64,000 bases of DNA from Hordeum vulgare subsp. vulgare (lineage: Eukaryota > Streptophyta > Magnoliopsida > Poales > Poaceae), in assembly GCF_904849725.1 (NCBI RefSeq), contig NC_058521.1:556594176-556658175 (forward strand). The letters run 5' to 3'. The notes under the pieces are model-generated. The model saw nothing but the letters and a program-made list of their open reading frames with translations, was not told the origin of the DNA and did not search any database. Each line of letters starts with the position of its first letter. The first letter of the stretch is position 1. The position numbers and the translations under genes are program-made. Below are positions 33,841-45,910 of this stretch, in pieces.

Positions 33841-34800
33841 CGGCTTCCTATTTGCTGTCGAGTGTTGTGGATATGTTGGTCGGAGCAGCATTAGGATCCG
33901 TCGGTGTGGATACTCACTGGTTTGACTTCACCTATCGACTGGAAAGCAGACTTAGAAGTGGGCTTCTTGGAGCGCATCAGGTCGGCAGGATCAACATTCT
34001 TCCGATATTCCTCGAGTTCAATCACAACCATATGTTGATCAGCAATTTTAGAGCCTTTTTGCAAGCACTCTTCAGCTCTATGTCGACTGCCTGTGACTGT
34101 AATGACTCCATTGGGTCCTGGCATCTTCATCTTCAGATATACGTAACATGGTCGGGCCATGAAACGAGCATAGGCAGGACGACCAAGGATGGCATGGTAC
34201 GCACTCTGGAAATCTACCACCTCAAATGTCAACTTCTTCTTGTCGGAGCCAAAAACGACGTCCAAAGCAATCTGGCCAAGTGACTTGGCCTTCTTTCCGG
34301 GAATGACTCCATGAAACTCGATAGTGCTCTCGCTGAGTCGGGATATGAGAATGCCCATCCCCTTAAGATTTTTTGCATACAAAATATTCAGCCCGCTCCC
34401 TCCATCCATTAGGACCTTGCGAAGCTGAACACCCTCCACAACTAGGTCGACCACCAGAGCCTGTTGACCAGGGGTAGCGACAAGAGCTGGGTGATCCGAC
34501 TGATCAAATTTTATGGGCGTCTGCGACCACTTGAGGTACGTGGGGGTGGAGGCCATAGCCATATTGATTTCTCTGTTGATGACCTTCAGTCGACTCCTGA
34601 TCTCAACGTGAGCAAAAATCATCAGGGTTGCTTGAACCTTTGGGAAATCATCATTTTCTTCATCGTTATCATTTTCAGGATCCTTTTCACTCGACTGGTC
34701 CTCTTTAAACTGTTGGATCAACAGTCTGCACTGACGAGTGGTGTGCTTAGGCAATATGAAATTGCCATCTTCGTCTTTCTTCATGTGAAGTACACACGGC
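33841..34800 (-). pseudogene. Outer Tat pol: aspartic protease and linker
   Basis: 34784-33891 reads KHTTRQCRLLIQQ, an acidic spacer, then the protease with LRKVLMDGGSGLNILYAKNL and YHAILGRPAYARFMARP, then HRAEECLQKG. The active-site DGGS is intact here. The frame ends at 33891 after IHTDGS. This pol start fills the same place as 27980-27085 of the inner copy. Confidence 0.87.
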
Positions 34801-36127
34801 TAATCCGGAACATCCGAATGACCCTTGGACTTCTTGGGGGGGGTACTGTACCTTGGACTTTCCCTTGAACTTGCATTGTGCCGCCAGGGCGACTGCTTCT
34901 GCTGGAGTGGAACCATCAGCCTTGCGCTTCTGCTTCCGATTGGAATTGCTGCCAGCATTGTTGTCGACTGTTTTCCCTTTACCGCTGCGGATGCGGTGTT
35001 CTTCTTCGCCGTTGGCATATCGGGCAACAATATCCATCATCATACTCATGGACATGTCGCCTGCAAGACCGAACTTCAAGTACAACTCTCTGTATCTGAC
35101 GCCAGCTTTGAAGGCACAGACTATCTGGTGCTCAAAAACATTCTCATCCGTGTGATGAAGGGTGGTCCATCGCTGAATGTAATCTCTCAAAGACTCGTTT
35201 GACTTATGCACACAAAGCTGTAGCTCGGACAGACCGGTCAGACGGTTGCATGTGCCTTCGAATGTCTTGATGAACACTCGGGCGAGATCCTCCCAGCAGT
35301 AGATGCTAGAAGGAGCCAACTGATTCAGCCACGCCCTGGCCGAACCATCCAACATCAGAGGCAAATGCTTCATGGCGACGCTGTCATTGCCTCCGCCAAT
35401 TTGCACAGCCACTCGGTAGTCGTCAAGCCATGTTTCAGGCTTGGATTCTCATGTGAAATTGCTAATTCCAGCCGCCAATCTGAAGTTGGGGGGATATCAG
35501 CAGAACAGATTGCTCTGCTGAAGCACTCGGGACCAGAAACTGCAGTACCACTCCCACTCGTATAATTTCTTTCGAAACCATCTCTCTGAGCTCTGCCTCT
35601 GTCAATCCTTCTCTACATGAGTACATTTCTCGCATCAAATCCTGGGTTCCGCTCCTCACCGAACGGGCGTCGGTCATCGTAGTGTCGGGACACATACGTA
35701 CCGCTCCTCGAAGGAGAATGCACCCGACGGCGGTCATCACGGTGATAACGAGGAGGGAACTGGTTCTGCCCCTGGTGGTGTTGATTCTCTCGTTAACCCC
35801 CATCTCTACGACGCTAGGGTGACCCTGGACTGTAAGCTGAATGGACTATATCTACTGTGGGTGAATTGTTGTGCAACCTATTGAGCGACTGCGATACAGC
35901 TGATTTTTGTTGATGCACTACTTGAAGCAAAGTGCGAATCTACTTGAAGCCTCTACCAGCCTCTGAATCTGATGGCTAAATAGAATCTGCTATCTTAGTT
36001 GCGGCTACAATGTTAAGTACCGAGTGCGGTATACCTCAATGTTGTCCTGTGGACCACTCGAGAAGAGTTCTCACTAAGGTCGACTGGAAGTTGGAGGACG
36101 AGGGTGGCCATGTCCAGTCGACGGTTC
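34801..36127 (-). pseudogene. Outer Tat gag, C-terminal and central part
   Basis: 35412-34747 has the gag domain: HLPLMLDGSARAWLNQLAPS, FIKTFEGTCNRLTGL, YIQRWTTLHHTDEN and a basic C-terminal segment. 35803-35462 is a degraded arginine/serine-rich central part. The frame is cut by the CACTA element at 36128. The N-terminal remainder is at 44277-44700. Confidence 0.85.
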
Positions 36128-36339
36128 CACTACAAGAAATATGCTCATACATGACGTTTTCTAAGACGTCGTTGAGGAATTCGTCATAAATCTGTGACGA
36201 TTTCATCCGAGATCGTCGTAAACCGTTTGAGGGGATCAAATCTACATATAAATTACGACAATGTGAGTCAAAAACGTCGTAACCGCATAAGATGAGATCG
36301 TCATAACTTTTACGACGATTGTAAAAATGTCGTAACATG

Positions 36340-37450
36340 TTCTAACTATGTTGACATGTCACTCGTGGGTCCATTCTATCACACCTGATCCTAGTTTGTG
36401 AAGCAACCTACTATTCTATCATTCCGAAAATTCTCGAAAAATTCTCATAAATACTTTGGACCATATATTTCTCAACTATGTGAAAACCCTCCCTTCCATA
36501 GTTCAAAAATAATTCAAAAATATTCATTTTCCTATTCTGTTCGGAATAGCACTTTGTGAAGGAAGTGCTATTTCTATTTCTTTGATTACCCTCATATTGT
36601 TTGGGCACTCTTTCCTATCCAAATCATTGCCTCATGAAAACTTTCGTAACGATTTGCCTAGTAAATCTTTCTCAGCAAATTTCCAAAGTTTGTGTTCAGC
36701 TAACAGCTTTGTGAAGGAAGTACTAGATAGGAATATCCTGATGAGTTGAATTTTTTCCACATCATCTATGTGCCCAAAACATAGCTCTCCATAAAATTTT
36801 AGCCACATCTAACAATTCATGTGAGCTCATCATCCAATCTTTGTTTTTGGTAATATTTTCATTTTGTGAAGCAACTATGTTTTATATTGCTTTATAATTG
36901 ATGAAAAATTTACCACGGGATGACACTGACCATATAACCTCACTGCACCAAATTTTAGCTCATTTAATTCAGCCAGTTTCTCTCAATATTTTTCCCAATA
37001 TTCTGTTCAGTAGAGAGCATTGTGAAGGAAGTACAATTTTTGTTTATCCAAATTTTATGAATTTTTTACAGTACCTTAATGTGCCCAAATTATCATCCTC
37101 CTCCAAATTTAAGCTCAATCCAATCATCTATATGAGCCCCATTTCAATTACCATTTTCTGTCCAGATTGGCACATTGTGAAGGAAGTGTCACTTTGGCAT
37201 GTCCAAATGGTATAATTTTTATACAGTACCTTCATATGCCCAAATTAACATCATACACCAAATTTCAGCTCAATCCATTCATTCATTTGATCCTAGCTTC
37301 AATATCCATATTTCTGCACAATGTGTTACTTTGCACAGCAAGTGGCACCTAGATTCATCCATTTGAGATAAAAATTTGCCAAGAGAGTCTCCTTAGTAGA
37401 TGATCATCCTCAGCCAAAATTTAGGCCCATTGTCTATGTGAATTACCCGC
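36340..37450. repeat. Irregular repeat region with recurring TGTGAAGGAAGT motif
   Basis: TGTGAAGGAAGT or a close form occurs near 36555, 36711, 37020 and 37177, each followed within about 50 bp by a phrase like ATGCCCAAATTA..CATC and AATTT(C/A)AGCTCAATCCA. Spacing is 150-300 bp. An old, diverged tandem array inside the CACTA element; no ORF. Confidence 0.6.
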
Positions 37451-37700
37451 ACCGCTAATCAAATACTTGGCTGCTAATTCATGTTTGTGCTTAGTCCAGT
37501 CTCCTCGTGAGATTCTTCTATTGTATTATTCTTGCTAACACATATCGAGGGATTGTCCAACCCATCACACATGCCTATTCCACCTAGAACGCATGGCAAT
37601 GCAACGGTCAGGCGGTGACCATGCGACTGGCATGCAAGTTCACGCGCTCTGGAGTTGGGGCCCTCGACCACCATCCAAACCTCGACGTCAAGGCACCACA
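37451..37700. other. CACTA interior, no recognised feature
   Basis: GC content is higher than on either side at 37590-37690. A minus-strand frame here (37704-37474) has no family motif. It may be a captured scrap, but nothing identifies it. Confidence 0.25.
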
Positions 37701-37710
37701 CCATGTATTT

Positions 37711-38870
37711 CTGATTAAATAGATACTTATATACCTATAAATGATTTTTGGGAAAAATAAAGAGCAAACTATAATGCAGGTGCAGTTCAAATTTAACCCG
37801 CTTCCAACTGAATCGACATAAATTTGTCTTTTTCACGAGAGGTGGATAAAATCTTTTAAAACCCAAGCATTTTGTCAATTGTACATTAAATATGGACTAG
37901 TATTTTATAAAAATGATTTGATACAATTTTGAAACAAATATATGGTAGATCCTTCACAATAAAACTCATTTTGGTCACTTGAAAAATGGAAAATGAATTT
38001 TTCATACAAGGAAAATGAAAACTTCCTTAATCAACATTGTTTGTCATTCCAATATGCATTCTTATGCATAATATTATATCATTTCAACAAACTATGTCAT
38101 GAATGTGGCCATAAGATTGATTATTTGGCTTGAAAGCCATGAATCTTCACACATGATAGCCCATTTCTAAGAACACTTATTTAAAATAATTGTCGTATTA
38201 CTAGTTTATTATTTTTCCTGGTAACTTTGTCACATATAATGACACAATGCAATGGTTTTCCATTTTTTTGAATTTGTTTTGAATTTTTCATGGTCATTTC
38301 AAAACGCGGTCAAAACAACGGGTATGATCGTTCATACCTAGTGGTTGAATCTTGGAAATTTTTTTATGTTTCTATGATTAAATAGATACTTGTGTACCTA
38401 GAAATTGTTTTTAGGAAAAATATAGAGCAAACTATAATGTAGTTGCAGTTCAAATTTGACATGCTTTCAGCTGATTCAACGAAAATTTATCTTTTTTACG
38501 AGAGGTCGATAAAAGCCTTTAACACCCAACAATTTGGTCAATTGTACATTAAATATGTCCTAGTATGTTAAAAAATGATTTGGTCCAATTTTGCTACAAA
38601 TATATGGTAGGTCATTCACAAAAAAACTCATTCTGGGCACTTGAAAAATGAAAAATGACTTTTTCATACAAGAAAAATGAAAACTTCCTTAAGCAACATT
38701 GTTTGCCATTCCAATATGCACCCTTGTGCACAATATTAGATCTTTTGAACAAACTATGCCATGGATGTGGCCATAAGATTGATCGTTTGGCTTGAAAGCC
38801 ATGAATCTTCACACATGATAGCTCATTTTTTAGAATACTTTTTAAAAATAATTACCGTGTTACAAGTTTG
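37711..38870. repeat. Direct duplication of about 490 bp, copies about 660 bp apart
   Basis: The block at 37711-38190 recurs at about 38372-38860: GATTAAATAGATACTT, GAGCAAACTATAATG, CACGAGAGG/TACGAGAGG, GGCTTGAAAGCCATGAATC and CACACATGATAGC occur in the same order. The stretch between copies (38190-38370) is unrelated. No coding sequence. Confidence 0.82.
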
Positions 38871-38879
38871 GTATTTCAA

Positions 38880-39160
38880 GGGTCGCCTATTCGTCCCAAA
38901 TAAAAAGGAAAATCTCAGGATGACCGGAAAGGTGATGAAAGAAGCTCACGAAACACCATTGTCTATTCACCCGGAAAGGTGATGGAAATGGGACCATATT
39001 AAAATGGACTTTGTCAGTGGTTCTCCCAAATCTCAGAGAGGTAATGATGCCGGATATTATCCAACATGCCGAAGATCAAGTCCACATTATTCATGAGAAT
39101 CTGAAGGCTATTGAGAACAATTTGAATTTGAGATTTAAAAATAAAACAAAACGGGAATAA
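38880..39160 (+). pseudogene. Remnant of a gypsy integrase, internally deleted
   Basis: Plus-strand reading gives GRLFVPNKKENLRMTGKVMK then EAHETPLSIHP, the typical region before the integrase zinc finger. It is followed almost at once by WDHIKMDFVSGSPKS, a degenerate core start, and by AEDQVHIIHENLKAI, like the region after the core. Most of the domain between these points is missing. Similarity was judged by eye. Confidence 0.5.
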
Positions 39161-39344
39161 TTATCGAATGCGAAGATTAAGATATCGGGGGTGATATGAA
39201 AATTCCCTAATAGATTATAATTATAAATTGAACATTTTAAAATTGGTTAAAATTCTATATATTTAAAACATAAATAATAAAAGAAATAATAATAATGATA
39301 ACTAATAAAAGAATAATAGAAAAAAAAGTATTTAAAAAAAAGAA

Positions 39345-39670
39345 AAAGAAAAAGACCCCCTGGCCCAACCGGCCCAAGTGGCCGAGCTGGCCATCAACCG
39401 CCTCGGCCCATAACCACCCTCGGGTATAAAGCCCTCCACGGGGCTAACCCTAGCCGACCCATTCACCCTCCCCACTCCCCTGGCCGCCGCCACCCATCCC
39501 ACACAGCGCACCCGCTCGCCCCACCTACCCCTCGGCCTCTCCCTCCCCCAGATCGACCGACACCCAGCCCCCTCGTTCCCTCTCTCCCACCGACACCCAG
39601 CCCCACGCGCTCCCTCCTCTCACCTCTCACCCACCCACCCAACGCCTCGCCTCCCTCCGATCCGATCTGC
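39345..39670 (+). promoter_or_regulatory. GC-rich captured promoter/leader with TATA box (about 39423)
   Basis: An abrupt change from AT-rich to CG-rich sequence at about 39355. GGTATAAAGCC is followed 25-30 bp later by CTAACCCTAGCC and a pyrimidine-rich leader, then by the coding fragment. This looks like the promoter and 5' leader of a grass gene carried along with its exon. Confidence 0.5.
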
Positions 39671-39851
39671 GTGACGGACCCGCTGCGGCTGGGCTCCATG
39701 GTGGACTTCCCGGGCTTCGAGGCGCACCCGGTGGACCTCCCGGATGTGGCGGAGATGCCCTCGCACGCGGACGCGGGCGAGCTGCACGGCGCGGAGATCC
39801 GGTTCCGCGGCGAGGTGCAGGGCCCCGAGAGCGTCGCCTTCAACCCGCGCG
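39671..39851 (+). pseudogene. Captured exon fragment of a strictosidine-synthase-like gene
   Basis: The plus frame reads DPLRLGSMVDFPGFEAHPVD, then LHGAEIRFRGEVQGPESVAF and NPRGR. This matches the N-terminal part of plant strictosidine-synthase-like (adipocyte-plasma-membrane-associated-type) proteins, normally followed by GPYTGVADGR. Here the match stops at GGCCGC and unrelated coding sequence begins. Only about 60 of roughly 350-400 residues are present, so no enzyme can be made. Confidence 0.68.
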
Positions 39852-39974
39852 GCCGCGCTACGTCGACCTCGTCAGCGCCACGCCGGCCGCTCTGCGGGAG
39901 CCGGCGGACGTGATCTCCCGTGTCTTCTCGCAGCCGGACTGCGTCGACCTCCTCAGTTGCTCCCTCGTCTGCAG
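39852..39974 (+). pseudogene. Captured F-box-like exon fragment with splice donor
   Basis: Read in its own frame: YVDLVSATPAALREPADVIS, RVFSQPDCVDLLSCSLVCR, resembling the start of an F-box motif (VISRVFS..LDCVDLLSCSLVCR). It ends at CTGCAG followed by GTCAGT, a good donor. Joined directly to the strictosidine-synthase-like fragment. Confidence 0.55.
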
Positions 39975-40491
39975 GTCAGTTGGCCCTTATCCCCCTGTTC
40001 CTGCACCTGCACGCCCGGTGTTCGACAGATTGCCCGTTGCACGTCTGTGTCGATCAATCCCGTTTGAGCTCCCCGATTAACTGGCGGACACCTTCTCAAG
40101 CACAAAATTTTGAGTTGTTTGTGGTTTGGTCAGTGTATAATTTAGTTTTGATCGTGACTTGAATTACACTCATCAGGCAATGGTGACGTGATTCTGTTGA
40201 GCTTATTTACTTGGTTTGGTTTGCTTCCAAACGGGGAATATGCATAGAAAACTTGGGCTGAGCATCGACAAGTTCGTCTCACCAACTACAACAGCAAATT
40301 ATAACTAGATACATGAAGCCGAAAATGACCGTGTCAGCAACGGACAAATACATGTATCACCAGTGCATTCACATTACAAATGCCTGGCCTAGTCTTGTAG
40401 AATGGTCAGATTCTACATTCACTAGAATGAACCTTTTTTTGTTCCTATATATAAGACGGTTCAGCTTAACTTTACAAGATAACAGTAAATT

Positions 40492-40728
40492 TTAGACCTC
40501 GTGAAACAGAGCAAAAGGCCTTAATTCCGAGTAATATGACGTATCCTTATCACCTTTGATTTTGCAATTTGTGATGTTGAGGGCGGCCGGGGGCGTGTGG
40601 AGGACGGCGGCCACGCGCGCGGTGAGCTGGGATTCCGAGAAGTCCCCGTAGGAGACGCTCGGTACGACGAAGCCACGGCCTATGATACTAGTGAGAGAAG
40701 CGCATGGATTTGCAATTATGATGGGCAT
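40492..40728 (-). pseudogene. Possible captured coding fragment, family not recognised
   Basis: A 78-residue minus-strand frame with a locally GC-rich section (about 40575-40670) inside AT-rich sequence, containing RGFVVPSVSYGDFSESQLTA and RVAAVLHTPPAALN. The composition shift resembles the other captured exons. I cannot assign a family. Confidence 0.35.
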
Positions 40729-41003
40729 CTCTGTTTTTATGCTTTTTTATATATATGCGATGCTGATGATCAATTCACCTGCCAAATCCTTTGGTATTAC
40801 TGGGCCTCGATTGTTCAATTTTTGGGAATTTGTTGCTAGATTTGATTGTTCCAGAAGCTTGCTGCTGTGGTGGTTCTGTATAGTTTGGTCCAAAATTGTG
40901 TGTGTTTCTCATTATGGTAGCACTATAATGTGCCCTTGTGAGATGGCTAGGGTGGTCTTAGAATTTTCTCTGTGAAACTAATGTGTGTTCTTGTGGTTTG
41001 TAG

Positions 41004-41078
41004 AGCTGGAAAGGGATACCGACAATGAGACCATAAAGGTCGCGTACAGGAGATTGGCCAAGTTCTATCACCCTGATG
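41004..41078 (+). pseudogene. Captured DnaJ (J-domain) exon
   Basis: Acceptor TTTGTAG before 41004 and donor GTCTGT after 41078. The exon reads LERDTDNETIKVAYRRLAKF then YHPDG: helix II and the HPD signature of a J-domain, the part that stimulates Hsp70 ATPase. Both splice sites are retained, so capture was from genomic DNA. Only about 25 residues remain. Confidence 0.8.
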
Positions 41079-41341
41079 GTCTGTTTCTTTACCTTCTATG
41101 CATTCACAAAAAAGTAAGATGTGGGCATATGCTTGTTTTTGAATGGATTCTGTTTGCCAGAGTGTAAGCTTCACACATAGGTGCACATTGATGATTATTT
41201 ATAGTAGTTTACAGTATTTAACTCAGTAAATTTAATTACTTCGTTGTATGTTGTGGATGCAGTCATAAAAAAATGTTGTTGAATTGCACCATCCACCATG
41301 TACTGGTGATATCATTTTTCATGGAGGATGTCTGTTTACTA

Positions 41342-41465
41342 CTCCCTCCGTCCCAAAATTTTGGTCTTAGGTTTGTCTAGAAAAGGATGTATCTAAATAC
41401 TAAAATGTGACTAGATACATTTATATCTAGACAAATCTAAGACAATAATTTTGGGATGGAGGGAG
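41342..41465. mobile_element. Stowaway (Tc1/mariner) MITE
   Basis: Terminal CTCCCTCCGTCCCAAAATT with inverted partner AATTTTGGGATGGAGGGAG; TA on both sides (41340-41341, 41466-41467); 124 bp. Nested in the CACTA element. Confidence 0.93.
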
Positions 41466-42769
41466 TACATATCAAACTTAAATATGCTGGAAGAGTGTAA
41501 AAAGGTGTATTTGTCTTAGAACCATGTTTTGCACAGCATATAGTTGTGTTACCATGCACACGTCTATCACATTGATAGTGCAATAGAGTTTGACTTTAAT
41601 TTAAGAACTTTGAGCACTCTGGCACTGATCTCCTGGAGGTGTATTTTGTGAAACTGGTATTTCATCCCTCGCACTATGTTGTGGGATCATGTGCGTAGCT
41701 CCATCATCTCCAAACATAAGTCTGTACAATGGATATTGAGATGGGTCAGTGCGAGATCCAGTCCAAGCTCCTCCTATGTCTGCTTCTTTCCAAGCTCCTC
41801 CTATGCCTGCTCCATCCCAAGCTCCTCCCACAATTGCTCCATTTCCAAATCCTCATGTGCCAAATCCACTTGCAGCACTGCTTGTTGTTTTTTTCTTTTG
41901 TTTTGTCTTCCTGCTTGTGCACTCAAACCAGGCTCATCTGAATGTGTTTGCTCACTTGTAGTTCTTGATTTTCTTTTGGCTCTCACCCTTCCTCTGTTGG
42001 TTGTTGTGGTCATTCTTGTCCTTCGAGGAATTGATTCCATAGCATCAAGCACAAAAGCTACTTGCTCTGGGAATGGTCTTGGTGATGTCACTTGGCTCAC
42101 ATATGATCTATCCTATAAAGTGCAAGTGCAAGAGGTAAATCATGGTACAGTACTGGATTATAGTAAGAAAAACAATTAACTGATTATTAAAAGTGCAAAA
42201 GAAACACTTGTGAGAAGAGTAGCTTGTTCCTGCTCTCAAATATACAATCAATAGTAGCTATGTTTGTAATCGCAGAACTAACTGATGCAAGCGATGATTT
42301 AGTTAGGTACATATGGAGTCAGGAAGAAGCTCTTGTTCATGTAACGGCCTTGCCCTGGTTCTAACAAAAGTGCATGGTTGGTATGAAATATAAGTAAAAT
42401 AACGAATTGCATGTCTCTTCCCTCTTAACTATATAAGTAACTGAATCAGGACGAAGCAAACCACTAGCTTTGCCCCTGTTTCTGTCCCTTTACCGTACAT
42501 GTATGTTCTGGTTACGTATGCTCTTCTTGTTTTCATATTGATTGATGTGGAACTGGTAACTGACGCATAGCTTTACACATAATTTCTCTGATTTCGTGCC
42601 TAGGGAATCCTTCATGGTTTATCTAATTATATCTTGCTTTGGCTCATCTTCTCTGAGTATTCCTAGTTGATATACTTCTGGATTCCAGCATTGGGGTTTT
42701 GTGGCGTGGGCTGTAGCTTTGTATCGTGCTCCATTAGCAATCGCTCACAAATTTTATTTACCTATGTAG
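41466..42769. other. CACTA interior with one possible minus-strand terminal exon (about 42117-41601)
   Basis: On the minus strand an acceptor-like CTTTATAG precedes SQVTSPRPFPEQVAFVLDAM, a basic stretch (RVRAKRKSR, GRQNKRKKQQ), then in a shifted frame repeated GGAWxxAxI units and a stop near 41601 after QCQSAQSS. This resembles the low-complexity C-terminus of a nuclear or transposase protein. I do not recognise the family. The rest of the interval is AT-rich without motifs. Confidence 0.3.
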
Positions 42770-44000
<1,231 letters not shown>

Positions 44001-44273
44001 GACGTTTTGATTTTGTCGTAATTTTGCCATGCAGGACTGCCACGTAGGACTGGATTTGATTGCCAACGACGATTTGGGATCGTCGTAAAGGTTACGACAA
44101 TCCAAGAATCGTCGTAAAGGTTACGATGATTTTGATCAAAACATCGCTGCTGTTCATTTGTGACGCTCCGTTTTCGACGCTTGGTTTTTCGCCGTGAGAT
44201 CGTCGTAAACTAAAAACCGTGACGATGTAGTGACGAAAATATAGCGTCGTGTATTAGCATATTCCTTGTAGTG
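44001..44273. repeat. Subterminal repeats and right TIR of second CACTA
   Basis: Repeated CGTCGTAAAGGTTACGA-like motifs and the terminal GTAGTG. Partner of 36128-36330. Confidence 0.85.
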
Positions 44274-44276
44274 TTC

Positions 44277-44700
44277 GTCGACCTCGTGTTCGCCACGACC
44301 GAACCCGGGTGGGTTCTCCGCGGAACCCACCATGAAGACCTCCGTTGCTGGATTGAGTTTTCGCACTCGGAAGGAACATCAGAGTGATGTGACGCCGAGT
44401 GGATCGGGTTCCGAAGAGGTTCATAAGGCTCGATGGCAGCAACCTGCGGAGTCGACAAAGATGTCGCGTGGCGAGCCACTGTGTGCTTCACCCATTGTTG
44501 GAGTCATGAGCGACCGGATCTCTTGTGACGACGAACAACGGAGTGAACGATCGACGGCTGCCGAAGGAGTACCCAATAGAGCTTGAACCGAAGTGCGTTG
44601 CTCCGCAGATCGGGAGCGCCTCGATGTCAAGAGGCGCCTCCTGAAGCCATGCCGAGTCATCGGCGACGAATATGAGCGCGCCGAAACGGATCTCTTCGCA
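44277..44700 (-). pseudogene. Outer Tat gag, N-terminal part
   Basis: Minus-strand frame 44700 downward: CEEIRFGALIFVADDSAWLQ then EAPLDIEALPICGATHF, aligned with EILFGALSFIVDDSACLRD and DVEALPSRGATHF of the inner gag. The first codons, the leader and the PBS are missing because a deletion joins gag directly to the LTR at about 44700. It continues at 36127 beyond the CACTA element. Confidence 0.78.
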
Positions 44701-45124
44701 TTGTGGAGTGTGTGTTAGAGGGGCTACGAACCCTTGTGCTAGAGGGGAGGGGTGGCTTATATAGAGTGCGCTACCCCTCATCAAGGCCTCAACATCTAAG
44801 GGTTCAATCAATAAGGTTTAAAGGTGTACGTTACTGATAATGTATGTATGTATTAATGCTATTCATGGACATCAGCTGAACGCCAGCCCGTTGGCCTCCC
44901 TGGAGGTGGCTTCTGGTCTTCTATGTCGACTAGTGTCTTCCGAATCAAAGTTGGTTGTCGAGTGAAGGGGAATATCTTCCGAGTGACTTCTTACCAAGTG
45001 ACTTTTAGATACCATGATCATCCAGTCGGAATCTTCTTTGTGCCCTTCCAGGTAATAATGAGGTACCTTAGGTAGGACACTTGGGTCATCCTTGTGACCC
45101 CACCCTAGGTATATATACCCATCA
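44701..45124 (-). repeat. 5' LTR of outer Tat element, truncated
   Basis: Corresponds to 11687-12105 of the other LTR and ends CCCATCA at 45124 next to the CACCT duplication (45125-45129). The inner 151 bp of the LTR are missing. Confidence 0.9.
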
Positions 45125-45905
45125 CACCTTGCCTCCAGCAGGTCAACTACGTGACAAAACTTGGCGATGATGGATTAGATGGCGTACCATCAATACGATA
45201 ACAACGACACATTGTGATCATGCATGATGTGCATGTTGTAGGATGCAATTTGCTTTCATTTGTGAAATGATTCATGCACTTGTTGTGAGAAGGCCCCTCT
45301 CTACTCTTGCCTACAAAATCCACGGATACGACCAACTCCACATAACACAACAACTCATCCTCCATGACCGGTTACCCCCACCATCTTTCTTACTCTGAAA
45401 AACGACATGGTGTTCAAAGATAAGCTCAATGACATTTCATCGAACACCTGCCGAGCATGGTGGCCGCCATGGAGGTCGTAGACAGGGTGGCGGAGTCTAC
45501 CTGGTACAAACGGATCTAGGGTGGACATCGTCGTTGTAAAAGTCAGGCGGGGCATCGGTGCTGGTTGCGAACGTCCGGTAATGCATTTGTGGCGGCCAGA
45601 GAGGTGGAGAGACGGCAGCGAAGGTGAAGTGTGTGAATGCAAAACAAGGAGGAGAAATGACGAAGTGGAAGAAAATGAGCCTGGGAGGACGGATTTAGTG
45701 GGCCACGGTTGTCGGAGTCCAACATGGCTGCTATCCGGACTCCCTCAACCCCCTCTTCAATCCCCATTTTGTCTCCACCTTATGAGAGAAAGTGCGTCGC
45801 ACAGTCGAACGAATCAATACAAACTCACATTGAGGAAAAATGAAAAAAAGAATGGCTTCCGCGGTCCAAACTATATGGTTGAGATGTATGCGGAGTTGCA
45901 AACGA
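45125..45905 (-). mobile_element. Harbinger-like element A, proximal part with gene remnant
   Basis: Minus-strand sequence is collinear with 53895-55112 plus 56499-56530 of element B: GTTCGCAACCAGCA, GGTGTTCGATGAAATGTCAT, GATGAGTT(A/G)TTGTGT, ATCGATGG-type motifs. Broken frames give ARQVFDEMSLSLS, then MEDELLCYVELVVSVDFVG, then TCTSCM and YRIDGTPSNPSS, parallel to element B. The gene resembles the Myb/trihelix-like first protein of PIF/Harbinger elements (DELLCDAWLA..SADFVG type). The TIR at about 45905 is poorly preserved. Confidence 0.65.
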
Positions 45906-45910
45906 TTTAG

